Positions 53,598 to 63,090 of a stretch of 64,000 bases of DNA are shown piece after piece; within the stretch, counting starts at the first letter, position 1; each line of letters begins with the position of its first letter. The DNA is taken from positions 509,501 to 573,500 of the forward strand of contig NZ_CP162129.1 in assembly GCF_040834005.1 (NCBI RefSeq). Direction: 5' to 3'. Under the pieces are notes generated by a model, which was given only the letters and a program-made list of their open reading frames with translations, had not been told where the DNA came from and did no database searches. Made by a program: the position numbers and the translations under genes. Source of the stretch: Paenibacillus sp. PL2-23 (lineage in GTDB: Bacteria > Bacillota > Bacilli > Paenibacillales > Paenibacillaceae).

Positions 53598-54221
53598 TCA
53601 TATAAAGTACATATAGGCGGGGTCTTCGAGTCCAGCTGTGTTGGGCTGCATTGATGGAACCTCGTCCGCGGGATGCGATTTTTGGAAAAAGGTGAAGATC
53701 AAGCCTGCGGCAATGCCTAGTGCTATATCAAACAGGGGGGACATGCCCATGAATAAGCAGATAAGCGCGATAATCAGCAGGGATAGTGTCGTCTTATCCT
53801 TGATTGCCTTCTTGCCGATCCGGAGTGCGGAGAACAGGATGAGGGTGATGACTCCCCACGTAATACCGGCGAGAACAGCCCCTGTCTTCGGCGCATCGGC
53901 GATTCGTGAATAGCAGGCGAATAACGCGATAACGATGAAGAAGGACGGCAGAATAGAGCCGGCGGAAGCGGCCAGGGCGCCCGACCACTTATTCAGCCGG
54001 TAGCCGACAAGGATAGCGGCGTTCACGCCTGCGCCTCCCGGCGCAGCGGAAGCCAGTGACAGCGTATCGACCAGTGTCTCGGCATTCATCCATTGTCTTC
54101 TATTGACGATCTCCCGCTCAAGCGCGGGGAAGATTGCGTAGCCGCCGCCAAACGAGATGGGCGACAGCTTCAGGAACGTCCAGAACAGCATAAGAAGGGA
54201 GGGGGCGGAATAAGTTTGCAT
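53598..54221 (-). CDS. chromate transporter, half-size (first of pair)
   Basis: A 207-residue short-chain CHR protein with TFLKLSPISFGGGYAIFPALERE and LASAAPGGAGVNAAILVGY, homologous in layout to the following gene's product. The membrane orientations of the two halves are expected to be opposite. AAGGAGA lies about 11 bases before the ATG. The pair is transcribed leftward. No chromate regulator is adjacent, so the physiological substrate is open. Confidence 0.9.
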   Translation of the reverse strand: MQTYSAPSLLMLFWTFLKLSPISFGGGYAIFPALEREIVNRRQWMNAETLVDTLSLASAAPGGAGVNAAILVGYRLNKWSGALAASAGSILPSFFIVIALFACYSRIADAPKTGAVLAGITWGVITLILFSALRIGKKAIKDKTTLSLLIIALICLFMGMSPLFDIALGIAAGLIFTFFQKSHPADEVPSMQPNTAGLEDPAYMYFI

Positions 54222-54470
54222 AAGCTAGATTCTCCTTCCTTGTAAGTCTTCTGCTTTTATCATATCGCAATGCGATTTCGTTGTCCGAAACAGTTTTTGA
54301 TGGTTTGTATCATATTCGCTTATACCCTTTTATCCCAGTTGAATTAGATGGATGAGGTGAATAATGAGGTTTTATTTAGCATAAATTTCCCTTGGATTGC
54401 ATTATCATGATGTATAAGCATGGATAATATGATACGATAATGTCAATCTATTAGAAGAGGTGATTTTTGC

Positions 54471-55214
54471 GTGTTTGGACGCAGCGGTAATCCAACCTTA
54501 AGAGACAACACATTCGAGCGGACAGGCCATTTCTCCGGCGGAGAGAGAATGACGATCGAAGGAACGGTGAACAAAACCTTTATCATGCTGGCCATTCTGC
54601 TTGGCGGCGCGTTTGTGTCGTGGGGCATGTATATGAATGGCAACGCGAACGTCACGGGCTTTATGATCGGCGGCGCCATTGCGGGTCTCGTCCTGGCTCT
54701 GATCATCAGCTTCAAGCCTACGACGGCTCCATTCCTCGTGCCAATCTATGCGGCTTGTGAAGGCCTGTTCCTGGGCGCCCTGTCGGCGAGATATGAGTCG
54801 CTGTATAACGGCATTACCTTGCAAGCGACGCTTCTGACCATGTGCGTGTTTGTTGCGCTTCTGGTCGCTTACCGCTTCCGCCTCATCCAGGCGACGAAGA
54901 ACTTCCGTCTCGGCGTGTTCGCGGCTACAGCAGGCATTATGCTGATGTACCTGGCAAGCTTCGTGCTGGGCTTCTTCGGTATTGCGATTCCTTTCCTGCA
55001 CGACAACAGTTTAATCGGCATCGGCATCTCGCTTGTCATCGTAGTGGTTGCGGCGCTGAACCTGGTGCTTGATTTCGACTTTATCGAATCCGGCGCAGAT
55101 CAAGGTGCTCCGAAGTATATGGAATGGTACGGCGCGTTCGGCCTGATGGTCACGCTAATCTGGCTGTACATCGAGATGCTCCGCCTGCTCTCCAAGCTGG
55201 CGAGCCGCGATTAA
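54471..55214 (+). CDS. Bax inhibitor-1-like membrane protein (YccA/BaxI_1 family)
   Basis: A 247-residue protein with seven membrane segments. The N-terminal FGRSGNPTLRDNTFER is the hallmark of the bacterial BaxI_1 branch, and FDFIESGADQGAPKYMEWYGA near the end holds the conserved acidic residues of the pH-sensing calcium-leak fold. The start is GTG at 54471, after AGAGGTGA. It is monocistronic. The 250-base gap before it contains only AT-rich promoter-like sequence. Confidence 0.87.
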   Translation: MFGRSGNPTLRDNTFERTGHFSGGERMTIEGTVNKTFIMLAILLGGAFVSWGMYMNGNANVTGFMIGGAIAGLVLALIISFKPTTAPFLVPIYAACEGLFLGALSARYESLYNGITLQATLLTMCVFVALLVAYRFRLIQATKNFRLGVFAATAGIMLMYLASFVLGFFGIAIPFLHDNSLIGIGISLVIVVVAALNLVLDFDFIESGADQGAPKYMEWYGAFGLMVTLIWLYIEMLRLLSKLASRD

Positions 55215-55255
55215 TAGCAGCGATAGCAACGACAAGATAGCAACAAGAAATGAAC

Positions 55256-55290
55256 AAGAGCACGGAGCCTAAGCCCCGTGCTCTTTCTGT
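55256..55290. terminator. bidirectional intrinsic terminator
   Basis: AAGAGCACGG (55256-55265) and CCGTGCTCTTT (55276-55286) pair around AGCCTAAGC. It separates the convergent Bax-inhibitor-like and chemotaxis receptor genes. Confidence 0.85.
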
Positions 55291-55312
55291 TGCCCTCTAT
55301 AACCGAGGCTGC

Positions 55313-56788
55313 CTACTCCAGCAGACGCTTGACGGCCTGATCCGTCGCGCGGAGTCGATCGGTCATCTCGCCGTTCTTCACGAGGAGAGTCTCCACTGTA
55401 GCGGACAGCTCCTCCAGCGTCGCCATGGATTGCTCGCTGACGGCGGCGAAGCTCTGTGTTTCCTTCTCGATCTCGCTTGAGGAGCTGCGAATCGTCTGCA
55501 TCATCTCGTCAATGCTGGATACGGTGCCGGACAGCTGCTCGACCGAAGAGCCGATGTTGGAGAACGCATCGCGAGTCTCTCGTGTCAGCTCCGTGCTCTC
55601 GCGCATGCGGGAGGCAATATCGCCCATCAGACCGGAGGTTGCGCCGGCTTGCTTCTCCATCGCGGACAGGTTGCCCGAGATTTGCTCAGCCGCCGAGCTG
55701 GACAGCTCAGCCAGCTTGCGGATTTCGCCTGCGACAACGGCGAAGCCCCGGCCGCTTTCGCCTGCTCTGGCGGCTTCAATACTGGCGTTCAGCGACAGCA
55801 GGTTCGTCTGCGCCGCGATCTCCTGAATAGATGTCGTGAATGCCGACGCTTCATGAATGGTCTCGTTCAGCTTCCGAATATCGGAGGCCATCGTCTCGAT
55901 ATTGCTCTGGAATAAGGTGATGGCTTCGTACAGCTGCTTCACCTTCTCGCTCCCCAGCGTCGAGTTGTCGTTGGCGCTTGCGGAATTCTGCAGAAGCGTC
56001 TCAAGCGATTGCATGAGACGGCTGATCATCTCGTTGGTTTCCTGCACGGCCCCTGTAATCTGCGTAGTGGAATCTACTTGGTCGCCGGCGCCGATGGCGA
56101 TCTCGCGGAACGCCACATTCATCTGCTCGAACGAATGGCCGTTCTCCTCCCCGGCCTTGCTGATCAGCGACATATGCTCGGAGATTGTCGTCACCTCGTT
56201 CATGAGCTTCTGCTGCTGCTCCTTCACCTGGCTGTTGGCGGAAGCGGACTCATTGGCGGCTTTCTCGATATCTTTGAACAGATAGCTCGAGCTGCGCAAC
56301 ATGAAGAACAGCATGATGACAATGATGAGATAGTAGATAATGACTGTTTCATAGCTGTCCCCAGGCACCGTGACCTTATCCTTCAGGGCGAACAGGAGGA
56401 TGTACATCTTGAATGAGGTCAGCGCCACGCCGAGTACAAATGGCCATAGCCGCATATAGACAACCGACAGGGCGAGCAAATAATAGATACTGAAAACATG
56501 GGTAAAGTCCGGCATGGCAAGCATCGTAAAAAATGTAGAGGCGAACGTTAACGAGATGGCGACATAAGGAATGGCCGCAGTCCAGATACGCCGGTAATGC
56601 ATCAATCCAACCAGGGAGACGGTCAGAAATGATAGAATAAGGAGCACATAGTCTCGTGTTCCCATTTGTCCGGCGCTTAGACCAACGACAGAGATGGCTG
56701 CCAGCAGGCCGATAGCGGTGATCGCTTTGAACACGAGACCGTTTTTCCTGTGCAGATCTTGAAGCATGAATGAGTTGAGGGTGCTCAT
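55313..56788 (-). CDS. methyl-accepting chemotaxis protein with polytopic membrane sensor
   Basis: A 491-residue receptor. About six membrane segments occupy residues 18-175 and there is no large extracytoplasmic domain or HAMP linker. The cytoplasmic four-helix signalling part contains the conserved tip [41 protein letters not shown]. It should signal through CheA/CheW and may sense a membrane or energy state. AGGAGG precedes the ATG. GTCGATAT lies upstream, one base from a sigma-D -10 box, but without a matching -35. Confidence 0.92.
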   Translation of the reverse strand: MSTLNSFMLQDLHRKNGLVFKAITAIGLLAAISVVGLSAGQMGTRDYVLLILSFLTVSLVGLMHYRRIWTAAIPYVAISLTFASTFFTMLAMPDFTHVFSIYYLLALSVVYMRLWPFVLGVALTSFKMYILLFALKDKVTVPGDSYETVIIYYLIIVIMLFFMLRSSSYLFKDIEKAANESASANSQVKEQQQKLMNEVTTISEHMSLISKAGEENGHSFEQMNVAFREIAIGAGDQVDSTTQITGAVQETNEMISRLMQSLETLLQNSASANDNSTLGSEKVKQLYEAITLFQSNIETMASDIRKLNETIHEASAFTTSIQEIAAQTNLLSLNASIEAARAGESGRGFAVVAGEIRKLAELSSSAAEQISGNLSAMEKQAGATSGLMGDIASRMRESTELTRETRDAFSNIGSSVEQLSGTVSSIDEMMQTIRSSSSEIEKETQSFAAVSEQSMATLEELSATVETLLVKNGEMTDRLRATDQAVKRLLE

Positions 56789-56909
56789 GGATGATCCTCC
56801 TGTACGTGATATATAGGACTTATATCGACATGCAAGGCTTGATTACCAAGAGCAAAAGGCAACGTTTACAATTTTTTTTGAGTTTGTGTCGAATGGGGAG
56901 GACTGCGTC

Positions 56910-58016
56910 ATGACGAATATTGAGCTGGGGTCGCTTGTGCTGAATACGAAGCTGCTTGTCTGCCTGCTGGCGGGTGCGGCTGGCGTGCTCGCGGTATGGA
57001 GCGGGGGCGGAGCAAGGGAGCGGGAGCAACGGGAGCGTGATATAAATATAGCTTGGAGCGCGGGCTTTCTCTGGCTCGCCATATGGAAGGGCAGTCTGCT
57101 CCTTATCGACCTGGAGATGGTTCTGGCCAACCCCATGTCGCTGCTGTACTTCGATGGAGGCAGGGTGGGGTTCTGGCTGGCCTCCTTGGGGGCTGCAGGC
57201 TGGGCTGGCTTCCGCTTCATGAGACTTCCCGTAAAGAGGGTGCTTGCGTTTCGTCAGCTTGTGCTGCTGATTTCCGGCTGGAGCTCTGCCTATCTCTTGG
57301 CGGTGCTGCTGCTGGCCCCCGAGGCACTCTCGTACGGACAAATTTTGTTTGCCATTCTCGCCCTCGCAGCGTGGTGGCCTGCTGGAAGGATGGAGAGGCT
57401 GGCGGAGATCGGGTCTGCAGGAGCCCCCGGCAAGAGACGTCTAGCTGCTCAACTGGGTACGCTTGTGCTCATGGCCGGACTCGTCAGCGCGGTGCTGTAT
57501 GATCAGGCGAGGGCGGGCTTCGGGGCGAAGGCTCCAGAAGGCGATGGGGGAGCCGCCGCAGCCGTGGGAGCAAGTGCGGGGAAGCGGGCGCCGGGCTTCG
57601 AGCTGGAGAGCCTGGGGGGCGAGCTTGTTGCGCTGGAGGATGTCCAAGGCAGCGTCGTATTGCTTAATTTCTGGACCACCTGGTGCAGGGTGTGCAAGAC
57701 GGAGATGCCGCATGTTCAGAAGCTGTATGAGTATTATCAGAATGAAGGACAGCCGGTGGAGCTGTTATCCGTCAACGTGACGAGCCAAGAGGGCAGCATG
57801 GAGGATGTGAGGCGATATATGGAGGAGTATGGCTATACCTTCCCGCTCTTGCTGGACACAAAGGGTGCCGTCACGGAGCAATTGCGCGTGAGCGCATTCC
57901 CTTCGACCTTCATTCTGGACAGCGAGGGCGTCATTCGTGAGCGCTTTGTCGGCGCGATCAGCTTCGAGGATATGCTGACCCGCATCGAACGTGTTCGGAA
58001 GGCGGAGGAAGGGTAG
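56910..58016 (+). CDS. membrane-bound thioredoxin-like (TlpA/ResA) protein
   Basis: A 368-residue fusion. About five or six hydrophobic segments occupy the first 190 residues. A linker then leads to a TlpA-type thioredoxin domain (about 215-368) on the outer face. WTTWCRVCKTEMPHV holds the CxxC site, and VSAFPSTFILDSEGVI the cis-Pro loop. Such proteins reduce disulphides of secreted proteins or apocytochromes. The N-terminal part resembles no DsbD domain that I can name. The ATG at 56910 has GGGGAGG 8 bases upstream. It is followed by rlmN without clear linkage. Confidence 0.85.
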   Translation: MTNIELGSLVLNTKLLVCLLAGAAGVLAVWSGGGAREREQRERDINIAWSAGFLWLAIWKGSLLLIDLEMVLANPMSLLYFDGGRVGFWLASLGAAGWAGFRFMRLPVKRVLAFRQLVLLISGWSSAYLLAVLLLAPEALSYGQILFAILALAAWWPAGRMERLAEIGSAGAPGKRRLAAQLGTLVLMAGLVSAVLYDQARAGFGAKAPEGDGGAAAAVGASAGKRAPGFELESLGGELVALEDVQGSVVLLNFWTTWCRVCKTEMPHVQKLYEYYQNEGQPVELLSVNVTSQEGSMEDVRRYMEEYGYTFPLLLDTKGAVTEQLRVSAFPSTFILDSEGVIRERFVGAISFEDMLTRIERVRKAEEG

Positions 58017-58124
58017 ACCCGGAGAGCGTCGCCCCTTGTATTCAAGCATTATTTTTGGGACAATAAGAAGCATATTGCTGACTGGCCGGATGAGGCGGGT
58101 CGGCGTTCAGAAAGAGGCACAAGC

Positions 58125-59195
58125 ATGAACCAAACAACAGCATCCATTTATGGATTAACTTTAGAGCAATTAACGACATGGCTGGCGGAGAGAGGCCATC
58201 GGAAGGGCCGTGCTCAGCAGGTCTGGGATTACCTCTACCGGAAGCGTGTCGTCTCCTTCGCGGAGATGGCGGATGTGCATGAGACGTGCAGGGCGCTGCT
58301 GGAGGAGCATTTTGTATGCCAGACGATGGCCGAGCATGTGAAGCAGGAGTCGAAGGACGGCACAATCAAGTTTCTATTCAAGCTGTATGACGGCAATTTG
58401 ATCGAAACGGTGCTGATGCGCCACAAGTTCGGCTTGTCCGTCTGCGTGACGACCCAGGTCGGCTGCAACATTGGCTGCAGCTTCTGCGCAAGCGGCCTGA
58501 TCGCGAAGAGCCGCGATCTGTCTGCGGGCGAAATCGTGGAGCAGATTATGCGGGTACAGCTTCACCTGGACGCCGCAGGCGAAAGCGAAAGAGTTAGCCA
58601 CATCGTTGTGATGGGTATCGGCGAGCCGTTCGATAACTTTGAACATATGAGCAATTTTATCCGGGTGGTCAAGGATCATAAGGGTCTGGCGATCGGGGCG
58701 CGGCATATTACGGTGTCCACTAGCGGTCTGGCCGGCAAAATCAAGGAATTTGCGGACAGCGATCTGAACGTGAATCTCGCCGTTTCGCTGCATGCGCCGA
58801 ACAATGAGCTGCGCACACGCATTATGAAGATTAACAAAGCCATTCCGATCGAGAAGCTGATGGACGGCATCGATTATTATCTCCAGAAGACAAGAAGACG
58901 GATGACGATGGAATATATCCTGCTGCGGGATGTGAATGACGGCGTCGAGCAGGCGCTTGAGCTGGCGGAGCTGATGCGCTCGCGGAGCAAGCTGGTCAAC
59001 GTGAACCTTATTCCATACAACCCTGTTGACGAGCATAGCCAGTATAAGCGCAGCGAGCAGGAGGCGATTCGAGCCTTCTACGACGTGCTCAAGAAGCAGG
59101 GCATCAGCGTCAGCGTTAGGCTGGAGCACGGCACCGACATCGACGCGGCGTGCGGCCAGCTGCGAAGCAAGCAGATGCGCGCGGCGAATGAATAG
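58125..59195 (+). CDS. rlmN: 23S rRNA (adenine2503-C2)-methyltransferase RlmN
   Basis: A 356-residue radical SAM enzyme methylating A2503 of 23S rRNA. The iron-sulphur motif CNIGCSFC gives Cys114, Cys118 and Cys121. [22 protein letters not shown] and [14 protein letters not shown] are family segments, and the second catalytic Cys lies in DAACGQL near the end. The ribosome site is weak (AAAGAGG about 10 bases before the ATG). Length is normal. A Cfr-type resistance enzyme cannot be fully excluded, but the sequence is RlmN-like. Confidence 0.9.
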   Translation: MNQTTASIYGLTLEQLTTWLAERGHRKGRAQQVWDYLYRKRVVSFAEMADVHETCRALLEEHFVCQTMAEHVKQESKDGTIKFLFKLYDGNLIETVLMRHKFGLSVCVTTQVGCNIGCSFCASGLIAKSRDLSAGEIVEQIMRVQLHLDAAGESERVSHIVVMGIGEPFDNFEHMSNFIRVVKDHKGLAIGARHITVSTSGLAGKIKEFADSDLNVNLAVSLHAPNNELRTRIMKINKAIPIEKLMDGIDYYLQKTRRRMTMEYILLRDVNDGVEQALELAELMRSRSKLVNVNLIPYNPVDEHSQYKRSEQEAIRAFYDVLKKQGISVSVRLEHGTDIDAACGQLRSKQMRAANE

Positions 59196-59207
59196 CGAAA
59201 TGAGTGG

Positions 59208-59243
59208 GGAGCCCGGTTCCGGTGGAATCGGGCTTTCTCATTT
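59208..59243 (+). terminator. intrinsic terminator after rlmN
   Basis: AGCCCGGTTCC pairs with GGAATCGGGCT (one G-T pair) across GGT, followed by a T-rich stretch. Confidence 0.8.
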
Positions 59244-59358
59244 CTTACGGGCGGGGCAGCCCTTCTTAAGGAAATCTTTAGCTCCCCTTTAGGCGCTTTT
59301 ATGATTTTCCAGTTATAGTGGAGAAAGTAAGAGCAGAGAGAAGAAGGGTGTGGGGAGA

Positions 59359-60042
59359 ATGATCGAGCTGGCGAATGTCAGTCATCAATTTCGGTTAGGC
59401 AAGCGCGGGAAGGAGCGGGTCGTGCCCGTTCTGCATGATATCAGCTTGAGGGTGGAGCAGGGTGAGATTGTCGCGATCGTAGGCAGGTCGGGCTCCGGCA
59501 AGTCGACGCTGCTGAATCTCATGTCAGGGTATATCCGTCCGTCATCGGGGGAGATAAGGGTCAGAGGCCAGGCGGTTACGAGGCTGGACGAGGGAGCTTG
59601 GGCAGATTTCCGGCTGGCGAATTACGGCTTCATCTTCCAGAGCTTCCAGCTCATCGGCAGCATGACGGCTTATGAGAATGTAGAGCTGCCTCTTGTCCTG
59701 AAGGGCGCAGGGAGCGGCGAGAGGCGTGCGAAGGTAATGAGGCTGCTGGAGCAGGTTGGTATTGCTGAATGCGCCCATCATTATCCCAGTGAGCTCTCTG
59801 GTGGACAGCAGCAGCGAGTATCGGTCGCCAGATCGCTGATTCTGGAGCCGCCCATTGTGCTTGCGGACGAGCCTTCAGGCAGTCTGGACAGCGAGAACGA
59901 GAAGACGCTGCTGACGATGATTCGCCAGCTGAACCATGAGCGGGGCATTACATTCGTGATCATCACGCACGACGATCAGGTTGCGTCCATCGCTCATCGC
60001 GCGATTCGGCTGCAGGATGGCAGAATAGGAGGGCTTGTCTAG
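59359..60042 (+). CDS. ABC transporter ATP-binding protein, MacB/LolD type
   Basis: A 227-residue ATPase. Walker A is GRSGSGKST (about 40), the signature LSGGQQQR, and Walker B VLADEPSGSLD, with the switch His in IITHDD. FIFQSFQLIGSMTAYENVELP is typical of the MacB/LolD subfamily, which powers mechanotransmission rather than direct transport. The ATG at 59359 lies close behind AAGGG and GGGGAG. The permease gene starts immediately after its stop. Confidence 0.93.
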   Translation: MIELANVSHQFRLGKRGKERVVPVLHDISLRVEQGEIVAIVGRSGSGKSTLLNLMSGYIRPSSGEIRVRGQAVTRLDEGAWADFRLANYGFIFQSFQLIGSMTAYENVELPLVLKGAGSGERRAKVMRLLEQVGIAECAHHYPSELSGGQQQRVSVARSLILEPPIVLADEPSGSLDSENEKTLLTMIRQLNHERGITFVIITHDDQVASIAHRAIRLQDGRIGGLV

Positions 60043-61392
60043 ATGAAATTCAGGGATCAGCTCCGGTTCGTCCGGCAAAATATGAAAAAAAACAAAACGC
60101 GCCTGTTCATGACGGTGCTTGCTACCGCAATGGGCTGTACGTTTCTTATTGTACTGGCCTCTGTAGGCTTCGGTCTCCAGCAGAGCATCGTCGACAGTAT
60201 CGTGGGTGACCGGCTTGTCACGGGCATTGACATAGCGGGCAAAAATGCGGAGCAATTAGAGGATACCAATATCTATGAGGAGGATATGAAGTCATTCCGG
60301 GAGCTTCCTGGCGTGAAGGCCGTCACCTATCGCAATTACATCGGACAATGGCTGAATCCGCAGGTGGAGGGTGCAGCGGCGGGGAGTGATCGCACCATCC
60401 AGGTTGACTTCGCGGAGGAGGCGCGAGCAGGCTTCGACCTGAGTGCGGGAAGAATGCCGGAGGCGGAGCATGAGATTGTTATCGGCTATCATATTCGGGA
60501 GCAGATGAATGAGCAAGGCGGAATGCCCGATTATCTGGACGCGTCGGAATGGCTGAACAAAACAATGACGCTCCAGGTGGAATATTACGGGGCCGGCAAG
60601 AAGCTGACAGAGCCGTTGGAGGCTGTCATTGTAGGCGTGTCGGAGCAGCCGGCCAGGGAGTGGGACCGAGACAAGAGCTTGTACCTGGGCGCGGGTATGC
60701 TGGAGAAGATTGAAGGGATAACGGGCACTCGCAACGGGGATTTGCCGTATTTTGAAGGGGAAAGCCCAACGGCTGAGCAGATTGACGCCGCGCTCGCCAG
60801 CATGGCGAAGCCAAGCGAACGGAGGAGCTATGGGGGGGTGCAGGTGGTCGCCAGCCATGGGGACAAGGTGAAGGGACTGGTGGAGACGCTGAGGAGCCAA
60901 GGCTTCTATACGCATTCCATTGTGGATGAGCTGGAGCAGGTGAACCTGATGTTCGCGATTATGAAGATAGGTCTTGTCTTCGTAGGCACCATTGCGGTGC
61001 TGATTGCTTCCATCGGCATCTTCAATACGATGACGATGGCTGTCACAGAGCGGGCTCAGGATATTGGCATCATGAAAGCGATAGGTGCGCATCCATCTGC
61101 CATCCGCAAGCTGTTCCTGCTGGAGAGCGCCATCATCGGCCTGATGGGAGCAGCGTTCGGCACCCTTGTGGCTTATGCCATCTCCATGGCCGTTAACGCG
61201 GGGCTTCCGGTAATCATAATGAGGTTTATGGAGGAGGAGGTGCCCTCGGACTTCCTGTTCTCCGTTATTCCTCCGTATCTGACTGCGCTTGCCTGCGGCA
61301 TTTCTCTTGGCGTGGCGATGCTGTCGGGCTATCGTCCGGCGCTGCGCGCGACCCGCATTGATGTGTTGAGCGCGCTTCGCAGAGATGTGTAA
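60043..61392 (+). CDS. ABC transporter permease, MacB/FtsX type
   Basis: A 449-residue permease. One N-terminal membrane helix (MTVLATAMGCTFLIVLASVG) is followed by a large extracellular domain (about 55-300) and three C-terminal helices of the FtsX domain, with TERAQDIGIMKAIGAHPSAIRKLFL. Together with the ATPase it forms a type VII ABC system, probably for antimicrobial peptide resistance or extrusion. No adjacent BceRS-type sensor is present. The gene abuts its ATPase gene. Confidence 0.93.
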   Translation: MKFRDQLRFVRQNMKKNKTRLFMTVLATAMGCTFLIVLASVGFGLQQSIVDSIVGDRLVTGIDIAGKNAEQLEDTNIYEEDMKSFRELPGVKAVTYRNYIGQWLNPQVEGAAAGSDRTIQVDFAEEARAGFDLSAGRMPEAEHEIVIGYHIREQMNEQGGMPDYLDASEWLNKTMTLQVEYYGAGKKLTEPLEAVIVGVSEQPAREWDRDKSLYLGAGMLEKIEGITGTRNGDLPYFEGESPTAEQIDAALASMAKPSERRSYGGVQVVASHGDKVKGLVETLRSQGFYTHSIVDELEQVNLMFAIMKIGLVFVGTIAVLIASIGIFNTMTMAVTERAQDIGIMKAIGAHPSAIRKLFLLESAIIGLMGAAFGTLVAYAISMAVNAGLPVIIMRFMEEEVPSDFLFSVIPPYLTALACGISLGVAMLSGYRPALRATRIDVLSALRRDV

Positions 61393-61429
61393 GCGTAAGC
61401 AGCTTTCCATGAACGTGTGCTGACGTGTA

Positions 61430-61488
61430 TTGACCAACGTGGTCAACAGGTGTTAGAATAGCATTGACCACATTGGTCAATGCTATTC
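61430..61488. promoter_or_regulatory. TetR operators overlapping the promoter of the TetR-ABC operon
   Basis: Two perfect 7+3+7 palindromes, TTGACCA-N3-TGGTCAA, lie at 61430-61446 and 61464-61480. The second extends to a 15+3+15 palindrome (61456-61488). TTGACC (61430-61435) and TAGAAT (61454-61459) form a promoter with 18-base spacing, so the first operator covers the -35 box and the second the start point. Confidence 0.85.
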
Positions 61489-61549
61489 GGCGTTTCACCG
61501 CCGCTGTGCCGGCCACGGGGCGGAGCGCTGTTATGGGAGGCAGTATGAA

Positions 61550-62173
61550 GTGTTCGACAAGTTTCTGAGTATAGAAGAAGAGAAGCGTGAGCGTGTGATC
61601 AACGCAGCGCTGGAGGAGTTTGCGCAGAAGGGCTACCAAGCTGCGTCAACGAATGCAATCGCCAAGGCGGCGGGAATCTCAAAGGGCTTGCTGTTTCATT
61701 ATTTTGTGAGCAAGAAGGACCTCTGTCTGTATCTCTACGATCATGCGGCCAAGCTGCTGTCTCAAGAGATTCGCGCCAAGGTGGACCCTGAGGAGCGGGA
61801 TTTGTTCGTGAAGCTTCGGCAGGTATCGGCCGTTAAGCTGCATGTATTCAAGCTTCATCCCGACATGCTTCAGTTTCTGAAGATGGCGTTCTTCGAGGAG
61901 GCGGCCGACGTTAAGGCTGAGCTGGCGGAGCGCAACAAAAGCACAGCGGCGAACGAATATTACAGCTTGTTCGCGAATATCGACCGAACCCGGTTTAAGG
62001 AAGGCGTTGACCCGGAGCGGGCGATGAATGTGGTGCTGTGGTCCATGGAGGGGCTGGGGGAGCAGGAGCGGCAGAGGCATAAGCTGATGGGCGCCGAGCT
62101 CGACGTTGACCGGCTGATGGAGGAATTCGACCGCTATATGGAGCTGTTCAAGCGAAGTTTCTATAAGGAATGA
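61550..62173 (+). CDS. TetR/AcrR family regulator
   Basis: A 207-residue TetR regulator. The N-terminal helix-turn-helix is clear in VINAALEEFAQKGYQAASTNA followed by IAKAAGISKGLLFHYFVSKKDL. The rest is an all-helical ligand-binding domain. The start is GTG at 61550, with GGGAGG 9 bases upstream. It lies just downstream of two palindromic operators and overlaps into the ABC genes, so it probably represses its own operon until a ligand, perhaps an exported drug, is bound. Confidence 0.92.
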   Translation: MFDKFLSIEEEKRERVINAALEEFAQKGYQAASTNAIAKAAGISKGLLFHYFVSKKDLCLYLYDHAAKLLSQEIRAKVDPEERDLFVKLRQVSAVKLHVFKLHPDMLQFLKMAFFEEAADVKAELAERNKSTAANEYYSLFANIDRTRFKEGVDPERAMNVVLWSMEGLGEQERQRHKLMGAELDVDRLMEEFDRYMELFKRSFYKE

Positions 62174-62190
62174 ACGGGAGGGCGAAACGT

Positions 62191-63090
62191 ATGAACGTGA
62201 TTGAGCTCAAGGGTCTGACCAAAACGTACGGCGGTGCGAGGGGTATTGCCGATCTAAGCTTTACCGTAGGGCAGGGCGAAATATTCGGCTTTATCGGACC
62301 GAACGGCGCGGGCAAATCCACCACGATTAGGACGATGCTGGGATTGATCTATCCCACAAGCGGCAGCGCCAGCATCTTCGGCAAGGACTGCTTGCAGCAT
62401 GGACCGGAGATTCGCAAGGAGGTAGGCTATCTGCCCTCCGAGGTGTTCTATTACGATCATATGAAGGTGAAGGACCTGCTGAGCTACTCCGCCAGCTTCT
62501 ACGGCAAAGACTGCAGGAAGCGGATGCTGGAGCTGGCGGAACGGATGGAGCTGGATTTGAGCAAAAAAATCGACGACCTGTCGCTGGGCAACAAGAAGAA
62601 GGTTGGCATCGTGCAGGGGCTGCTTCATGAGCCGAAGCTGATTATTCTGGATGAGCCGACGAGCGGATTGGACCCGCTGATGCAGCAGCGATTTTTTGAT
62701 CTGTTGGAGGAAGAGAACAGGAAGGGCGTTACCATTCTGTTCTCCTCCCATATTCTGAGCGAGGTGCAGCGGCTGTGCGATCGTGTCGCCATCATTAAGG
62801 AAGGCCGGCTGATTGCGCTGGAGAGGGTCGCCGAGCTGAAGGGCAGCACCTACAAGAAGATCAAGCTGCAGAGCAAGCCTGGCGCAGAGCCCGTGCCGCC
62901 TGCGATTCCAGGGGTGACCGAGTGGAAGGCGGCCCCGAATGGCGAAGCCAGCTTCCTGTACCGAGGAGATATTAACGATATTTTGCGCTGGATTGCCGAT
63001 CTTGAGCTGGTTAACCTGTGGGTGGAGGAGCCGGATCTGGAGGAAATATTTATGCATTACTACGTGTCGCGGGAAGGTGCGGGCGTATGA
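62191..63090 (+). CDS. ABC transporter ATP-binding protein, drug-export type
   Basis: A 299-residue ATPase of the ABC-2 export class. Walker A is GPNGAGKST, the signature LSLGNKKKV, and Walker B LIILDEPTSGLD, with the switch His in SSHILSEV. The C-terminal 80 residues form the extra domain common in this class. The ATG at 62191 has GGGAGGG about 8 bases upstream. Its stop overlaps the next start (ATGA). Confidence 0.93.
   Translation: MNVIELKGLTKTYGGARGIADLSFTVGQGEIFGFIGPNGAGKSTTIRTMLGLIYPTSGSASIFGKDCLQHGPEIRKEVGYLPSEVFYYDHMKVKDLLSYSASFYGKDCRKRMLELAERMELDLSKKIDDLSLGNKKKVGIVQGLLHEPKLIILDEPTSGLDPLMQQRFFDLLEEENRKGVTILFSSHILSEVQRLCDRVAIIKEGRLIALERVAELKGSTYKKIKLQSKPGAEPVPPAIPGVTEWKAAPNGEASFLYRGDINDILRWIADLELVNLWVEEPDLEEIFMHYYVSREGAGV

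Noticed and set aside
53023-54221. One chromate transporter gene broken in two.
   Set aside because: Each half has its own ribosome site and a complete family motif set; half-size pairs are normal in bacilli.
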